64,000 bases of DNA from the NCBI GenBank assembly GCA_012064415.1, contig SSNU01000223.1, positions 124,001 through 188,000 on the forward strand. The letters are read 5' to 3'. The DNA is from Gyrodactylus bullatarudis. Taxonomy: Eukaryota > Platyhelminthes > Monogenea > Gyrodactylidea > Gyrodactylidae. Made by a program: the position numbers and the translations under genes. Positions within the stretch are counted from its first letter, which is position 1. Every line of letters starts with the position of its first letter. The notes under the pieces are model-generated. The model saw only the letters and a list, made by a program, of their open reading frames with translations, did not search any database and was not told where the DNA came from. Shown in pieces: positions 13,814-25,616 of the stretch.

Positions 13814-14566
13814 TGATCAGAGTTCCCTAACCAAGTCAACAACCCTTTCTTATAAATATATACAATGTATATTATACATTTACTCAAACTTTCCCATCGA
13901 TATTATTGAAATGTTTCAACTTATCCAACACGTTTTATAACAATTTATGTCAGAGAAAAACCTGAACCTGAATAATTTCGTATGTTACAAAAAAGTTTAC
14001 GTGAAAAAAACAGTTATTCTTTTATATACAGCTAGGCAGTGTTATCTTTTATTTGGCTTATATATATATTTATCTCCTTCTAGTTATATAATGATAAATT
14101 TTTGGGTATCAGGTTTGTAACATTGAATTTTGTATAAAATAATTGTAATTGTATTGTGTAATTTTTAAAAACATTATTTATGCATTCTTCTGATATATCA
14201 TAATTATTTCATATTTTGAATGAATAAGCAGAAATGACAGTTGGAATAATATTCCTCTGTCTGATTATATTTAAAACCTATGATATGATACATTATATAT
14301 AGTTTATAAATAAGAAATAAATATTATCAGTTTAAATATTTTTGTGTCACTACTTATTAGTATATATGAGAAAATATGATTTTTTCTTAGCTCATAAATA
14401 TCACACGAACTTACTTCACAAGTAGACAACCGAAGCAGGCCCCTCCCCTCAAAAAATATGAAATTAACGAAACCCTTAATTATGTCATCATTCGATTCTC
14501 ATTGGCTGATTGATTAAGCATGGTACAGTGTACAATTACTATAGATACAATTCAATCAAATAAAAC
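13814..14566. other. tailless 3' region and spacer
   Basis: The 3' untranslated region of tailless with an AATAAA at 14316-14321, then about 240 bp before the next start codon on the same strand. The spacer should contain the promoter of the two-helix membrane protein. No repeat or RNA gene is seen. Confidence 0.55.
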
Positions 14567-15229
14567 ATGACTGAGTTGGGAATAAGATCCTTATTAAATT
14601 CTCGCATTGTAAAAGACAAATTTACAACTTCTACAACCCCAAAAAGAAAGAGTCTTTCTAATGTGAAGACTCCTGATGCACCAAAAGCTTTACCAGTGGA
14701 TTGCGATGAAAGCGCTGAAATTGAGGTTTCCTCAATAACTCAACCAAGAATGAGTCTAGCAAATTTTTCAACAATTTCTCTCAATACTTCCCATGTAAAC
14801 CAATCAATACAAATGCCATCTGGGAGAAGAAGCATATTCGATCAATCACATAATGATAAAGCTTATCTTGATAATCTGAGACTATTGGACAGGATGAAGT
14901 CAAAAAGCCACTATATCAAAAGAGATCTCATTATGGCAATTATTATTAATATTTTCATTCTAATATGCATGCTATTTTTAGTAAGAAATATGATAATGCA
15001 GCCAAAAAGATTTGACAATCTCATCGTGTCAATTCCATCATTAGTATTTTGCTCAATAGGATTTTTGATCCTCACATGTTGGATATTAAAAATGGTTATA
15101 TACATGAAGAAAGATAAAAGTGACCATGAGGATATACCGATTGTAGAGAGGAGGCGTACAAGAAGAGACTCTGATTTTTTAATCACTGAAATGGAAGGTA
15201 AAAAGTTGACAAGGATTCAAGAACATTAA
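14567..15229 (+). CDS. Hypothetical protein with two predicted membrane helices
   Basis: A single-exon frame of 220 residues starting in a reasonable context (AAACATGAC). I do not recognise the family. The first 115 residues are polar and Ser/Thr/Lys-rich, with basic TPKRK and SGRRS patches that look phosphorylatable. Two hydrophobic stretches follow, residues about 121-140 and 153-176, separated by a short QPKRFDN loop. The tail is charged (KKDKSD, ERRRTRRDSD). With no signal peptide and a short loop, a hairpin with both ends in the cytoplasm or nucleoplasm is likely, for example in the ER or nuclear envelope. An AATAAA follows at 15265-15270. It sits alone between two unrelated genes on the same strand. 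An exon of a larger gene is possible, but the stop, poly(A) signal and next gene start argue for a complete small gene. Confidence 0.7.
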   Translation: MTELGIRSLLNSRIVKDKFTTSTTPKRKSLSNVKTPDAPKALPVDCDESAEIEVSSITQPRMSLANFSTISLNTSHVNQSIQMPSGRRSIFDQSHNDKAYLDNLRLLDRMKSKSHYIKRDLIMAIIINIFILICMLFLVRNMIMQPKRFDNLIVSIPSLVFCSIGFLILTCWILKMVIYMKKDKSDHEDIPIVERRRTRRDSDFLITEMEGKKLTRIQEH

Positions 15230-15465
15230 CAAATAAGAATGGATTGATTGCATTAATTGATAAAAATAAATTTTTTTTCTATATCTTAAGTCTTTACTAA
15301 ATCCTAAACAACTTTTTTAAATAATAGGCTATAAAAGAAATACCAAATAATTTATTTTCAAATTCAAATAATAAACTGTTCAATGCTTATAACAAATTGT
15401 TTAAACGACGAAGCTTTTAAATCAAGAGAGGCAATTCGAAAAACACAACAATCAAGATATTGTTG

Positions 15466-18400
15466 ATGCCACAGGAAGATATTTTATTTCAGTACTTTGT
15501 TCTAAATAATCGTCCAAAGTAAAACTTAATTTAACTTTTGTAGAGGAATACCTGCCAAAAATAAGCTCGAAGAAGAGAGACATAAAGTAGAATATGAAAA
15601 ATTATTGAAAAATATAAAAAAGAAGCGTGAGTCTTTCATTAACAAAGTTACCTGAAATTTGAATGCATTTTAGTATTATATTATCTCTCATCCTACTATC
15701 TGTATTTCCTTTTTATGTATATTTTAGTCATGAATGAAGTATTTTTAAAGTTTCATTCAAAATTCTTACTGGAAAGACAAACAAGCTGTTTATCACAAAC
15801 ACACATTGGAAACTCTATAATCTAATTTCGTAAATTAATAAGCAGAAACCACTTCATGTAATATCTTTATAATGAGTCTATTAATTAATTGAAGTGAATG
15901 AAATAATTTAAACTTTAATTTATCACACAATCCGAACAATAGCCACTGGCTAAAGGAGTATTTATTGAATTATCGAGATATTTTAGCTATGAGATATGCT
16001 TAGTCCTGATATATTCAAGTTCCAAAATCCCTTAGAAGCTATAAGCAAATTCTTCAACCGTAAGTTCTATCAATACGTATTAGTACCCTGTCGGGATTGT
16101 TCTGATTTTGTATGTTGAATACGCCTACCTTCAATTTTTCTCATTTATTGGAATATTATTTGAGCAATGTATTCTCTCAAAAGAATTGTGTGTTTAGCAG
16201 TGAAGATTATCGATCGAGTAAATGAAGAAGTTATTGAGTTACATGTCTCTCCTTTTTTCATTAATATTTCTACGTAAATGCCTGTTGGATTAGAATTAAT
16301 TTTATTCACTATCATGCTACTATAAATAATTTAGAGAACAGACTCAAGTCACAAGATCCCTTAATCAATCATAATTATACAATGAGATTATTCAATTATT
16401 TTACAGAACTTGAAGCTGAGCGTAAACGAAATTATCAAGAATTACAACGGAAGTCTCATGAAAAACGTCAAGCAGACTTAATAAAAAGATGGAAAGTTGA
16501 TATCATACCAGAGTGGTCACGAATTCGCCATTCTAAAGATGTTCGAGATATCTGGTCACAGGGTTTACCATCAGCTGTCCGTGGAAAAGTGTGGACCTTA
16601 GTTATTGGCAATCGGCTAAACATTCGAAAGGAATTATTTCAAAAGTGTTGCGATTATCTGAAAAAGTTCCCAGGCTACGAATCCCTTGATAAAGAAATTG
16701 AATTGCCCACCAAGTTTAGTGACGCATCCGATGATTGTGACAAGATTTCTGAAGAAAGTTACATCCCAACCATTTCATCAACATCTTCGTCAGCTTGTTC
16801 ATCCCCAATTAACTCAGCTATCCAGCCAAATTTATGTCGAAGGATATCTACTTTTTCATATGACTCAAGTGTACCAGACTCATCATCGTTTAATCATCTA
16901 CCCCGGCGCCATTTATCAATGGATGATCGGATATCCCTGCAAGATGTCACATCAGAAAAGTCTACAAATCCATCCGATGAACAAGAAATTGATGAATGTA
17001 AGGTGTTTTATTATATTTTTCTTAAAGCTATCGAAAAAAGTTTGAAAGTCATCAATCTTGATGTGAACCGAACTTTCCCGACATTGAAATTATTTCAAAA
17101 GAATAATGGACCATATCATGAGAAGTTGAAACTATTACTGGGAGCTTATTCTGTCTATCAGCCAGATATTGGTTATGTCCAAGGAATGTCATTCATTGCA
17201 GCAACTCTTTTATTGGTTATTGATGAAGAATTTGATGCATTCATTGCCCTTGTCAATATCCTCAACAGACCGTGTCATAGATCTTTATTTTCATTGGATG
17301 AAAAAGAGGTTAGTAACTAATTTTCTTTTACCTTGATCTATTTAATGAAAAATCAATCTTTTTTAGTAGACTATTTTTATCATTTCAAAAAAATTTTCAA
17401 TAGCTCTCTACCCAGGAGACCTTGATAGAGTTGTAGATTTAATTAAAACTCATAAGAGGTCTTCTTCTGTATGATTTAGAATTAACTTTGGGTCACTTTT
17501 ATAAAGACCAGAATAAGAAGATGTTTTATTCAATATTGATTTCACTTTTAAATACTAATTAATTTCATTAGGTCTATTTTTATCTCTCTGTAGAGAGTCT
17601 TCTTTTTCTTCGACATGTATTTCTTTGGGCTAGTAATTTTTATATCTGATATTCATGATTTAACTTTTCTGTAACATTGGTTTTGAGCTGAGCTACCGAT
17701 GACATAGGAAATTTGAGCAAAGCTTGTCTTACAAATAAAGATCTCTATTTCGCGCATCAGTGTGATACATGCGGTATAAATTCAGGTTTAAGAGACAATT
17801 TTAGAACTATAAAAACTTGGACCAATAAGGCCATCTCTTTCAATTTGTTCAACCTGTATTCATATATGGCATATTCATAATTATAGTATGTTCCTTTGGA
17901 TCATATACAGTATCCGAGATCTGCTTATACTGACGGGTCTATCAAAAATTGCAAACTAATATTTCCCTGTATAATATTGATCTTAAAAAATAACTTTTGA
18001 TCCCTCTCAACGATTGAAATCATCAAAAACTCTAATTGTGCCAAAATCTTTCTCAAAAAATCTTTTTTCCGAAATACTGCTAGAGTTAATTACGGCGGAA
18101 TATCGTTTCTACAAGGATTTTTGTCTAATCTATAGTAGTGATCAGAAATTTTTTATTGACGAAAAAAGTAGGGGTAAAATCGATTGAAATAAAATCTACG
18201 AATAACTCTAAATTTAATCATGATACTAATTTTAGTTTTTTTATCTCCACTTACATAAATTAAAAATTATAATAAAGCTAGTTAACCCATTCGGTGCCGA
18301 GACTATTTCACAATTTTTATAAAAACCAAAATTTAGCTATGAAGATACCAACTTATTTGGCCAAAAATATTACCAATACAAGTTGACATTGTGGGCTTCA

Positions 18401-21400
18401 ATTTAAACTTTAATTGATCCAGAAACCTATCAAACTGGTAGAGTTATGAAGGTTCAAAAAATTGGAAAATGGACATATATGTCCATCGGCACCGAAAGGG
18501 TTATTGTGAAGAAAGCGAATTTGGTCAAGATTTTTGGAATCTAGATCACCAGGCCTACTTTCACGATATGAAGAAAAAGTATTTTGAAAGAATCAAATTT
18601 TGAGAAAATTTCCAATCTCGAAAAAGTGTCAAATGACCATTTTCTTGAACTTTGAGCTGAAAAATCTTTCTGATCTCAAAGTGAGAGAGTTAGCAAAAGT
18701 TGATTTTCGGGATCACGATTCGTCAAAGACATCAAATATGCGGAATCAGATTTCGATAATCACCCCATCATAGAGGGAAAATTGGATTCTGATTTTCTGA
18801 TCATTTTCCCTATTTGATGATCCAAAATCCCTGACAAACGACGAATTTATCAAAACTATAATTGTGATCCTAAAAATCAACGTTTAATCACTATCTTACT
18901 TTGAAATCAACAAAATTTTCAACTCACAAAAAATGAGAATTTGGCGCTACTTTGAGATTTGGAATATTGTTTAAAAATTTATTTTGTTTCATAAATATAT
19001 CTTTAATTTAACTAGGTGTATATTTTATATTTTTGCCTTGATCTAATAATATTCTGAGCTCTAATAAAATTTAAGAATAATTGATTCGACAATTATTGAA
19101 GAACTAAAAAAACATTTGAATATTCTTTTGTTACATTTAAATTCATTATTGATTAGACTTCAATTTGATTTGCATTTGATATTTCTATCTTCTCTAACTA
19201 CTAGATCATGGTGAATTTTTATTTGTACAATTCACTCCTGGAAAAAAAGCTTCCAAAAGTGGCAAAAACACTAAAGTTGGAGAACGTGGAACCCTACATA
19301 TACCTCTACGATTGGCTTGTGACAATGTTTAGTCGGTCGTTAATCCTGGATATTCGTGTGTTAATATGGGACTTGTATTTCCTGGATGGAGAGCTAGCCT
19401 TATTTCAATGTGCCCTAGGGCTATTGAACTTGTACAAGAATAGATTAATCAATAAAGATTTTGATGATATTGCCGCCTTCCTAACAGCCCCCATGCCGAA
19501 TGATTTAACAAAGGAGGAACTACTCAATTCAATGAAGTCTATCAACTTGACCAGGCAAGAATACGAGAGTGCTGAACGACATGTTAGATCATGGTTACTC
19601 CCAGAAGCCAGTGTTATTCTCGACTCAAAGGAGCCGTTACTTGCAGTGAATGAAACTGACGAGAATCGTAAGTGCATTAATTGAAAGACAGAATTAATCC
19701 TGTTTTCTTGTGACTATAGCAACCTTATGTAAAAGTTTTCTACTACTGAAATTGATTAAACAAGCAGAATTTGATAAAATACGAAATTACGTCAGTTTTT
19801 CTGCGTAGTTCATATGCTACATTTAATGTGATAAAAGTCTGTTAGAATAAAACAAATGACCGGAAGAAAGTTTTTCTAAATTGGAAATTCTGACACTGTT
19901 TTATTCTGACTTGAATTTCGTATTTTGATCTTATTTTAACCTTTATAAAACCTTTTACAAACGCACATTTTAGAAAAAGATATTTTCCTGATTCTTTTAT
20001 GAGGATATATCAACAACTATCAAAGTTTGCTATCGTGTTATATTTCTGCTAGTCAGGCTTAAGAATGTCATTGATATTCGAGCTTTTTCAGAGAGGAGAA
20101 AAATTGCTCGACTTCTAATTCCTAATGAAGATCCCTTCGGCAACACAAAATATTCTCATGTAAAGCTAATTGATACGAAGTTGGGAATCTTTGATTTTTA
20201 CAGAAATCTCGATTTTTCCATCAAGAATTCGAATGTCATAGAATTTTTACCAGCTGAAGGAAAAAATTCTGAAAAAATAATTTTTATGAAAAATGTGGCC
20301 ATTTTTCAAATTTCAATTTGGCACCAAAATCCCATTTTTTCGAACTTTGAAAATTTTTATTGATTTAAAAGTTAAAGGTTGGAGATTAGACAAGAAAGCT
20401 GACTAGCACTGTCGAATTACCGGCAGTTACCCCGTTTTCGAGAGATTTTGAGTTATCGAAATTTCATTGATTTTCAACTAGTGAAAATGATCAAAAAATC
20501 GAATTTCAGCTCCCAAACAATAATACAGCTATGCATAAGATAAGATTCAGTTGAATTGATTTTCTTGTCTAATCTTGATCCTGAAAAACCGCTTTTGATC
20601 AACTTCAAACTTTTAAATCAATAAAAATTTTCGGTTCAAAGTTGGGTTTTTGGCACCAAATTGAAATTTGAAAAATGACCATATTTTTCAAAAAAATAAT
20701 TTTTATTCCTTCAAATCGTAGAGGTGGACAACATGAGTAGAATTCCGAAAAATCTTAGACATATTCAAAAAAGATTTTTAAGACTAGCAACTTTGCCGAA
20801 TAACAGTTTCTGCAAAATCAAATTACTCCGACATAGACGATATTTTAGATGCCTCAAACTTGCTTACTCGAACATTACTACTCTTTGGAATGCTGTCCCT
20901 CGTGGAAGAACGCTTAGAAATAACTGCGTCAAAATACTCAGGCCAATTAATAACTCTTTAAAATCCCTATATTTCTTTGACAGATTGCCCTCTTTTTTAA
21001 TGATTTAACAAAGAAGAAAATTCCTCTAGAGAAAAAAGAAATTTATAAATATCTTGAAAATTTCTAATTTGTACTAACTACACTATCAGACAATAAAGAA
21101 TTTATTTATTTATTCGAATTTTTGATGAAAACATCTAGATTTCTGTAAAAATCATAGATTCCCAACTTCGTATCAATTAGCTTTATAAGTTCGAGTAGAA
21201 ATTGTCATAATTATTCCCATCATATTAAATGAAATAAATTTGTAAGGTTGTATACGACCTGATCCAGATTGGTATAGAGCACTAGTCAAAGAATATTTTC
21301 AACAGAACATGATAAATAAATTAGTGGGAAAATTAAATAAATAACTCAACCGGTATTTCCCTTGTAACGAGCGGGTTGATGCATGGATTTATGTTAATTT

Positions 21401-23531
21401 TTCAAAGATCAACTTATCGATTCTTGATTAGAATCAAGTATAAATACTATTCTAAAGTTACTAAACATTTCTCACACTTTATTTCAGACGTGTAGATTTC
21501 TTGTGCTGGTCATTTCTTTCTTAATGGCGATTAAGAATATATAGAAATAGAATTTAACTCTCAAATTATTGTTCTCTTAAACTCTAACATTTTATGTTTA
21601 ATTTATTATAATAATTGTATTTTCAATAAAAAGTTAGGGGCCCTGATCAGGTAAATGGTGATCCCAGTATATCTGATATTGAACCCTCACAATATAATAC
21701 TTGATAATTTCAATCAAAAAGTATCATGAATTTAGGAATTTTTCTCCTCTCTCAAATATCAATGGCATTCTTAAGCCTGGCTAGCAGAAATATAACATGA
21801 TAGCAAACTTTTATAGTTGTTGATATATTCTCATAAAAGAATCTCAGAAAATATCTTTAAATATTATTGAAAAATTTTTGGTTTGAACATAGAAGTTTAA
21901 AGAATTGTTCGACATCTTGCCTGATGCAGAAACATTGTCAGGACTTTAACATAAGCTCGATAATGTATTTGAAAATGCTTGAATGTAAATTCTAGTTCGG
22001 GCTATTTTGTGACTAGGACATCTGGTCATTTCATTCATCTCATCAGCAAGTAGATGTCCATAGCGACTCTATCTATTTGCTTGAAGTAGTTACTACAGAA
22101 ATTTCCTGGACTGTCATTATAATCAGTACCGGAGAAACATCAGGAAGAATTCTATATATCAAATATCGGTCGGTATTAACATCCTTTCCTTCGAATCTTT
22201 GTTTATTCTCGGTAGTAGATACGGCCGACTGATTTCATTAGATATGAGCCTAATAGAATTAGCTGTCGAATCATCAATTTAAACTTTCTCCAATAAGTTT
22301 TCAACCTTTTTCGAGACTGCATTAATTCCTCTCAAAGCCATCTCCGGATACCCAATTCATGAGCTGATTGGTTTTTATATTTTCAAAAATTTCCATAAAT
22401 AAATTCAATCTGAGAAAAGTAGGCTTGAATTTCGAAGAAAAAGTTTGATATTAAGGATTTAATTTGAATCTTTGACCTGATTATGTCATTTTTAAGAATC
22501 AAAAAAGCCCTTTCTGAAGTAATAGAGCTCGCAAGGAAAGTAGCAAATTTACTTTTATTGATTTCCCAGAAATTTTCATTTGTCATAATTATAAATCCAG
22601 GATCACAAAATGATGATTTGGCAGTTTTTTACGTTTCTTTTGGACATACAAATATAGTCTTTAACCGAATACTTTTCTATTTGATGCTTCCAATAGATTC
22701 TTTATGGTCCGTAATCGCCGTTTTCGAAAAATTTTAATGTTCCAGTATGCATAAATCCTATGCAAATCATTAATTTTTCTCAAATTGATCGGATTTTCTT
22801 ATGGTTTATTCAGAATATATTTAATATCAATTTAAAAATCTGATTTAAAGATAAAACAGCGTCTTCAATAATTCAAAATTTATCATTTCTCTTGGTAAAA
22901 TTCTGCATATCTGTACAATAAAATTTAAAACACAAGGTTCAATGGGAATTTTTCCTTCCTCTTTTATTTTCAATCAAATTAGAGTATTTCTAATAATTAC
23001 TACTATTTGTACAACTTTTTTTGGAATAGAAACTCTTAAAGAATGGATTGGATATAAATTCACCTATTTTCAAGTTAAAATAAGGATATGCGAATATTGA
23101 ATCAAATTGAAAATTCATGTATCACACAAGAAAAGAAATTTTCTAGAGAGATATTTTAACTCTATACAGTAAATTTTCTTAAGAATAGAAAAATTCTCTC
23201 TCATTATTGATTTAAATGATTAGAGTACACTTTTAGAAATATAATTATTCAATAGAGAAAAAATTAATCTTCTTTTTTTCTTATAGAAAATCAATCCAAG
23301 AAAAAAATTCAGTTAGAAACATTTGATCTACAGGTGCCAATTAATAGTAATATCCTCGAGAGAAAATTACCTCTCTTTGCCGATCGAAGTCCCACACCAA
23401 ATCATGAATGGAATTCTCTCGTTAAAGAGCCTGAAAAATATCCTAGCCATTTGGATGTTATGAAAAGTCCCAGAGCAAATGGTCGAAATCTTTCGTCAGT
23501 CTGCCCAATCCATCAAGGGTTGAATTCGTGA
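15466..23531 (+). CDS. TBC domain RabGAP, TBC1D12/TBC1D14 type
   Basis: GTPase-activating protein for Rab GTPases; the vertebrate relatives act on recycling endosomes and autophagy (Rab11/TRAPP pathway). Joined exons: 15466-15518, 15544-15626, 16407-17308, 19205-19667, 23287-23531; phases agree, 581 residues. The start ATG at 15466 gives RPKGIPAKN followed by a basic coiled-coil (HKVEYEKLLKNIKKKQLEAE), matching the segment before the TBC domain in TBC1D14. The TBC domain begins near residue 88 (DVRDIWSQGLPSAVRGKVW). It keeps the arginine finger Arg267 in LDVNRTFP and the glutamine finger Gln304 in GYVQGMSF, so it should be catalytically competent. A Ser-rich insert of roughly 90 residues (about 147-240) interrupts the domain; I do not recall it in vertebrate members. 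The last exon adds a tail with no known domain. Intron 1 is only 25 nt. Intron 2 is 780 bp, intron 3 is 1.9 kb and intron 4 is 3.6 kb; introns 3 and 4 carry repeats. Confidence 0.92.
15519..15543 (+). other. Ultrashort 25-nt intron in the TBC gene
   Basis: Begins GTAAAAC and ends TAACTTTTGTAG. Reading through it breaks the frame (25 is not a multiple of 3). Splicing it joins RPK to GIPAKN, the arrangement expected from TBC1D14 relatives. The TAAC close to the acceptor is a plausible branch site. Confidence 0.8.
15627..16406 (+). other. Intron 2 of the TBC gene
   Basis: 780 bp, GTGAGT donor and TTTTACAG acceptor. AT-rich; no repeat family or other gene is recognised. Confidence 0.7.
17309..19204 (+). 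other. Intron 3 of the TBC gene, repeat-bearing
   Basis: 1.9 kb. It contains the near-identical 429-bp repeat at 18075-18503 and, from about 18530 to 18960, a decayed imperfect palindrome of the foldback family B type (GATTTTCGGGATCACGATT facing a related inverted arm). The rest is AT-rich without recognisable coding. The downstream exon restores the TBC frame at Ile-Met-Val-Asn. Confidence 0.7.
18075..18503. repeat. 429-bp near-identical dispersed repeat with TTAACCC MITE-like end, copy 1
   Basis: Identical to 40878-41306 except for about two visible substitutions, so one or both copies moved recently. The right part, from TTAACCC at 18292 to GGGTTA at 18503, is bounded by imperfect inverted repeats (TTAACCCATTCGGTGCCGA against TTAACCCTTTCGGTGCCGA). 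Just inside the right end is a perfect 18-bp palindrome, ATGGACATATATGTCCAT (18469-18486). The shared unit extends about 217 bp left of the left TTAA, and both copies start at the same base, so the mobile unit is probably the full 429 bp. No coding capacity. Confidence 0.85.
20163..21185. repeat. Foldback family B element, nested in the family C element
   Basis: The left arm starts AGCTAATTGATACGAAGTTG and reads into a TTTTTACAGAAATCTCGATT-like stretch; the right arm is the inverse and ends at about 21185. The interior contains a segment shared with 25860-26110 (CAAGAAAGCTGACTAGCAC) and a second, internal inverted pair. A LINE 3' end is inserted in the right half (about 20710-21115). Confidence 0.75.
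20710..21115 (+). pseudogene. LINE (non-LTR retrotransposon) 3' end fragment
   Basis: The frame 20724-21008 encodes a basic, leucine-rich 94-residue tail of the kind found at the C-terminus of jockey/CR1-like reverse transcriptases (IQKRFLRLATL, RRYFRCLKLAY). It is followed by AATAAAGAATT and a short TTTA-repeat tail at about 21092-21115, typical of a LINE 3' end. It lacks the catalytic domain and is 5' truncated, so it is dead on arrival. It lies inside a foldback element, which dates it as the youngest of the three nested insertions. Confidence 0.6.
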
Positions 23532-23829
23532 GAAGAAAAGTGTTGGATTCATTATTCTTATTTTTATATTCTACCCATAGGTACCCTTTTTTTCTTGCGT
23601 ACCACCAGCCAAAAACTTGTCTTCTAATAAACACGTATACACCCATCCCTTCTTTCTGTATAACAAATTTTACTAATGTTTTATTAAAATTTTATTTGAT
23701 GAAAAGAAAAATATTTTATTATTCTAAAAAGCTTCTTATTCAAATTTTAGACCATGATCGTAAAAAAGTGACTGTAGGGTGAATCACAGACCCATGAGTT
23801 GTTGGAATGAGAAAAATATCTGAAAAAAA

Positions 23830-24234
23830 TTAAACAATTAAAGAATGCGAATTCACCTGCAGAATTTCAGTGAAACTCGTCATTACTGAGGGAAATCGAA
23901 TCATTTGAATTTTTCGATTATCACGAGAGCTAATTATCCGAAATCTTGAAGTCTAATATTTTATCGGAAACAGTAAGATCTTCGCTATCTCTATGGATTT
24001 TGCGTTCAAAAGTTGAAAAAGTGGAAAGTTGGTGCATTTTCGAAATTCACAGAAAACGGCCTAATTTTGGTCAGATTGATTTTTTTCAGTAATTTTTCGA
24101 ATATTCACATTTTATTAGCTCATTCTGTTTTAGAATTCAAAAAAATTGTTTTTTTCTGTGAATCTGGATAAAAATATTGAGTTTTTTGTAATAATATTAA
24201 ATTCTCATCTTCATGGCAATCAGGTTTAGGTCGA
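23830..24234. repeat. Foldback family A, half-element
   Basis: This is the inverse of 27830-28303 with about 80 bp missing. It carries the central part (CACCTGCAGAATTTCAGTG) and one complete arm ending TCTTCATGGCAATCAGGTTT. The other arm is absent, so the copy is truncated or was resolved by deletion. Confidence 0.75.
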
Positions 24235-25616
24235 TTTTTAATTCGAAAATACGCTGAATTAATATTTTTCAACGTTCAAGCTCGAGATTTATACAGAAAT
24301 TTCTGTGAACTTCTCGAATTGTGCTGATCCTCAATATCAGAATCGTAATAGAATCACGTGAGTTATTAAACTTTTTAATAGGATGTTGAATCAGAATATG
24401 GGCTTTTTCATGATGTCATATAGAAAAAAGCGTTTCACAATATTTTCAGAGTATACCGATGGTTCCTGTGAGTTTTGAGGAATCATTTCAATATGGGATC
24501 GAAAATATTTGTGTTCCTGATCATTGAAAATATTCAGATTTTTGTAAGCTAAACTTTTTATTAATTAGATCTGTTCTTATCAGCATCAAAATTTCACTGT
24601 GAATGAATAGAATGTAAAAAGGAATAAAAGTAATAAAATTTGCTTCAATTGTTAATTGAGTAAAAATCGATAGCATATAGATCAAAGTATAATCCCTGTA
24701 TCTGAAATATTCGATTTGAAGAATAGCATAGATCCTGAAATAAAATACATCTCCTTGAACTCTTGAACTTTTGTACAAATTTAGGGGTAGTTCTGTTGTT
24801 TTTTATCATCTAATTATAATCTATTTCTATTTTATTTATCAACAATATATAAATCAACAAGTTCATCATTATTTACAAGATTCTTTTTTAAATTGAAACT
24901 CGCAGTGTATTCAATTTTCTAGAAAGTGCAAAATTTCTAGTAAAAATCCTTAAAATTCCTCGAGATAAGTAGTCCATAATTAACTTTTGGCTTTTGAGAT
25001 AAGCTGTCATTGTCAAAGAGAGTGGTAATTTATAAAAATAATTATTACAAATAACAAAAATTTCTTTACAAAAAGGATAAGCGAATAATATTATCATTTT
25101 ACTTGACACATTTCAACGTTCTATGCATTGCATTATTATGGATCGAATATTTATATCTAGTGGCCCAAGTTTTTTGTCAATGAGAAAAAATGAAAATAAA
25201 TTAAATCTTTTCCGCTTTTGATCTTGTCCTTTTCTTCTTCAAATTGTAGAAAATCCATTTTCTTGAACTTTAAGTTGAAAAATCTTTCTGAGAAAATGAT
25301 CAAAAGTTGATTTTCAGGAGCACGAATAGTCAAAGAATTCAAACATGCTGAATCAGATTTTGAGAATCACCACATCATCATTAGAGAGGTAACAAATTTT
25401 TCAACCTATTTTAAACACCTACTCAAATGACAATACTATGAATTCTTAACATTATTTTATATAAGATCAAGTATCAAAATGTTTATCTGTGAAAATATTC
25501 AAGTTTAAAGGTCAGACTTTTTTAAAAATGCCGCTAGATTTTCAATGAATTTTTACTACGTTTTCACTTAAATTTCGAATATCTTTTTTGCTACAAGAGT
25601 TTTTTCAACGAAAATA

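Larger units (their letters stand above)
19980..21857. repeat. Foldback family C element (outer)
   Basis: The arms 19980-20103 and 21735-21857 are inverted copies about 124 bp long; both include the string AGCAAACTT/AAGTTTGCT and the segment around CTTAAGCCTG/CAGGCTTAAG. A single diverged arm of the same family is at about 44287-44390 in the guanylate cyclase gene. The interior is occupied by a family B foldback (20163-21185). No transposase is seen. Confidence 0.75.
19668..23286 (+). other. Intron 4 of the TBC gene, holding nested foldback elements
   Basis: 3.6 kb. From 19980 to 21857 it holds a foldback element with a second foldback inside it and a LINE fragment inside that. From 21860 to 23286 I see AT-rich DNA only; the open frames at 22383-22737 on both strands do not look like genes. 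Confidence 0.7.

Noticed and set aside
22383..22586. Minus-strand frame with ITSERAFLILKN, reminiscent of a hAT dimerisation motif
   Set aside because: The resemblance is a single short motif, with no other hAT box nearby on the same strand; not enough to call.
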